Source: Shewanella decolorationis S12 (GTDB taxonomy: Bacteria; Pseudomonadota; Gammaproteobacteria; Enterobacterales; Shewanellaceae). From it: 64,000 nucleotides of DNA. A model generated the notes under the pieces. It was not told where the DNA came from, did not search any database, and was given only the letters and a program-made list of their open reading frames with translations. This document shows positions 62,686 to 64,000 of the stretch, piece after piece. Location: the NCBI RefSeq assembly GCF_000485795.1, contig NZ_AXZL01000076.1, positions 124,001-188,000 of the forward strand, given 5' to 3'. The position numbers and the translations under genes are program-made. Each line of letters opens with the position of its first letter. Position 1 is the stretch's first letter.

Positions 62686-63339
62686 ATGAGTGATTTAAGT
62701 TTTCTCGCTAAAAAGCGTTACACCACTAAGGCCTTTGATCCAACCAAGACGATTCCTGCCGATAAGATTGACGAAATCAAGACCTTACTGCAGTTCAGCC
62801 CATCATCGACCAACTCGCAGCCTTGGCACTTTGTGTTAGCAGGCACGGCGGAAGGCAAAGCTTTGATCGCACAAGCGACCGAAAACTATGCCTTCAATAC
62901 TCAAAAAATTCTCAATGCTTCCCACGTAGTCGTACTGTGCACCCGTACTCAACTCGATGAAGCCCATTTATTGCAAGTGCTAGAGCAAGAGGCTAAAGAT
63001 GGCCGTTTTGCCAATGAAGAAGCCAAACAAGGTCAACATAATGGCCGTTCTTTCTTTGCCAATATGCACAAATTTGAATTAAAAGACGTCCAACATTGGA
63101 TGGAAAAACAAGTGTATTTAGCGCTCGGTACCTTAATGTTAGGCGCAAGTGTACTCGATATTGATGCTTGCCCAATTGAGGGGTTCGATGCCACTAAACT
63201 CAATCAAGTCTTAGGCTTACGTGAAAAAGGCCTGTGCGCTTCTGTCGTGGTCGCTCTAGGTTACCGCTCCGAAGAAGATTTTAACGCTAAGTTACCTAAG
63301 TCGCGTTTAGCGCAAGAGGTTATCTTTACCGAAATTTAA
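62686..63339 (+). CDS. nfsB: Oxygen-insensitive NAD(P)H nitroreductase (NfsB-like)
   Basis: An FMN enzyme that reduces nitro compounds and quinones by two electrons. The 217-residue length equals E. coli NfsB. Conserved blocks: KRYTTKAFDPTK, QFSPSSTNSQPWHFV, KQVYLALGTLMLGA, CPIEGFD and FNAKLPKSRL. I use ATG 62686, with GGAG seven bases upstream; an earlier ATG at 62668 lacks one. A terminator follows. Confidence 0.93.
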   Translation: MSDLSFLAKKRYTTKAFDPTKTIPADKIDEIKTLLQFSPSSTNSQPWHFVLAGTAEGKALIAQATENYAFNTQKILNASHVVVLCTRTQLDEAHLLQVLEQEAKDGRFANEEAKQGQHNGRSFFANMHKFELKDVQHWMEKQVYLALGTLMLGASVLDIDACPIEGFDATKLNQVLGLREKGLCASVVVALGYRSEEDFNAKLPKSRLAQEVIFTEI

Positions 63340-63375
63340 GTCATTAGCTCTTAGCCAATCTAAGCTAAAGACGAT

Positions 63376-63413
63376 AAATGCCCTTGCTTACATAGATAAG
63401 TAAGGGCATTTTT
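63376..63413 (+). terminator. Terminator after nfsB
   Basis: AAATGCCCTTGCTTAC and GTAAGGGCATTTTT pair imperfectly into a stem with a T-tail. Confidence 0.88.
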
Positions 63414-63660
63414 ATTGCTTCCACTCCAGACTATCACAATACAATTATCACAGTTAAAACCAACCAAAGTCGGAGTGACCAGAGCCCAAATTGCTCTAAA
63501 ATCCATCTTTGCCTACACTTTGCACTGTGGCATAGTGTGTACCTAATGCGTAAATTTAATGGCTCAGAATAAGATAAAAACATTAATAATCTTATAGATA
63601 TAGGGAAACCTTACATTTCGCCACTCTTGCTTGATAACAACTTAGGATGGGACTGTCAGT

Positions 63661-64000
63661 ATGCTACTCGCTAAACCTTCACTCAGTGCAGAAGCTCAAT
63701 CGGCAAAGGTATCGACTACCAAGGGCGATAACCCATTAATCTGGCCCGTGTTATCCGTATTACAAGCCTCAAACCAAAGTTGGAAAATCCACCATCTTGC
63801 GACTGAGTTGCAAAATAGAGGACTCATTCATCAGTTAGATGAAAATCCAGGCAACGACCTCTTTAAACGTAATTTTTTACTGATGAATGCCCTGTTTGAG
63901 TTGCAAGGAATTCTGCTGCCTAAGCAGTGGTTGCAAGTCAAAGCCATGGAAATCCAAATTTTCCGCCTAGTCCCTTCTAACGTTAACCTATTGATAATGG
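63661..64000 (+). CDS. DNAJ-related protein (3' partial)
   Basis: The first 113 codons of a gene that leaves the window, starting at ATG 63661. The residues NPLIWPVLSVLQASNQSW, DENPGNDLFKRNFLLMNALF and LLPKQWLQVKAMEIQIF match the N-terminal domain of DNAJ-related proteins of gammaproteobacteria, which carry a J-domain at the C-terminus. Expected to assist DnaK; the J-domain itself is not in view. Confidence 0.85.
   Translation, partial: MLLAKPSLSAEAQSAKVSTTKGDNPLIWPVLSVLQASNQSWKIHHLATELQNRGLIHQLDENPGNDLFKRNFLLMNALFELQGILLPKQWLQVKAMEIQIFRLVPSNVNLLIM

Noticed and set aside
1..64000. tRNA, rRNA or CRISPR array
   Set aside because: I found no tRNA-like GGTTCGANTCC arm with a matching acceptor stem, no rRNA stretch and no regularly spaced repeats; not an exhaustive computation.

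Overview
The window looks like chromosomal DNA of a marine or aquatic gammaproteobacterium, most likely Shewanella. This is inferred from gene content and protein style: an ExeM-type nuclease with a GlyGly-CTERM tail, a GbpA-type chitin-binding LPMO behind a c-di-GMP riboswitch, a MetJ-controlled MetT methionine transporter, an S46 dipeptidyl peptidase, many chemotaxis and c-di-GMP proteins, and Shewanella-style short repeats. No rRNA, tRNA, CRISPR array or complete insertion sequence was seen. The first gene (DUF2339 membrane protein) is cut at its 5' end and the last (DNAJ-related protein) at its 3' end.

Layout, left half. Positions 1-3.1 kb hold the DUF2339 membrane protein, followed by a 279-bp TA-flanked inverted-repeat element. 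At 3.4-4.7 kb is O-acetylhomoserine sulfhydrylase with a MetJ-like operator. A MocR-type regulator (4.9-6.3 kb) is divergent from a CIO-type cytochrome bd operon (6.5-9.1 kb) whose last gene encodes only 44 residues. Then come a GreA/GreB C-terminal-like protein, two tiny ORFs, AraC and EamA genes, a chemotaxis receptor, an ApbE-like FMN transferase, and MetT with a well-formed promoter overlapped by a perfect MetJ box. Next are a membrane protein plus pseudouridine synthase pair and an OmpA-domain protein. An AT-rich DUF2971 gene follows, with a 95-bp structured repeat behind it. Then come the S46 peptidase, an aromatic amino acid transporter and GbpA.

Layout, right half. A manganese riboswitch precedes the MneA-type exporter (28.1-28.9 kb). 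Catalase, small membrane proteins, a thioesterase, ExeM and an FkpA-type isomerase follow. A forward run at 36.3-43.1 kb carries a WD40 lipoprotein, SlyX, a second-type peptide deformylase, a COG3014 lipoprotein, LpoB and an M1 aminopeptidase. Signalling genes (EAL, dCache chemoreceptor, PAS-GAF-GGDEF) occupy 43.1-48.5 kb. DUF72, a Pit phosphate transporter, OpgD-like, GNAT, LrgAB with a divergent LysR regulator, a putative outer-membrane barrel and an ArgR-box-controlled amino acid ABC transporter reach 59.7 kb.

The most unusual stretch is 59.8-60.8 kb. A second copy of the 95-bp structured repeat, inverted relative to the first, lies beside a complete integron-type gene cassette: a HEPN-like gene followed by a 124-bp VCR-like attC site, with no integrase in view. 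Methionine control (two MetJ sites), c-di-GMP control (riboswitch plus synthase and phosphodiesterase) and metal control (Mn2+ riboswitch) are the main regulatory themes. All names rest on reading motifs and recalled families; no database search was run.
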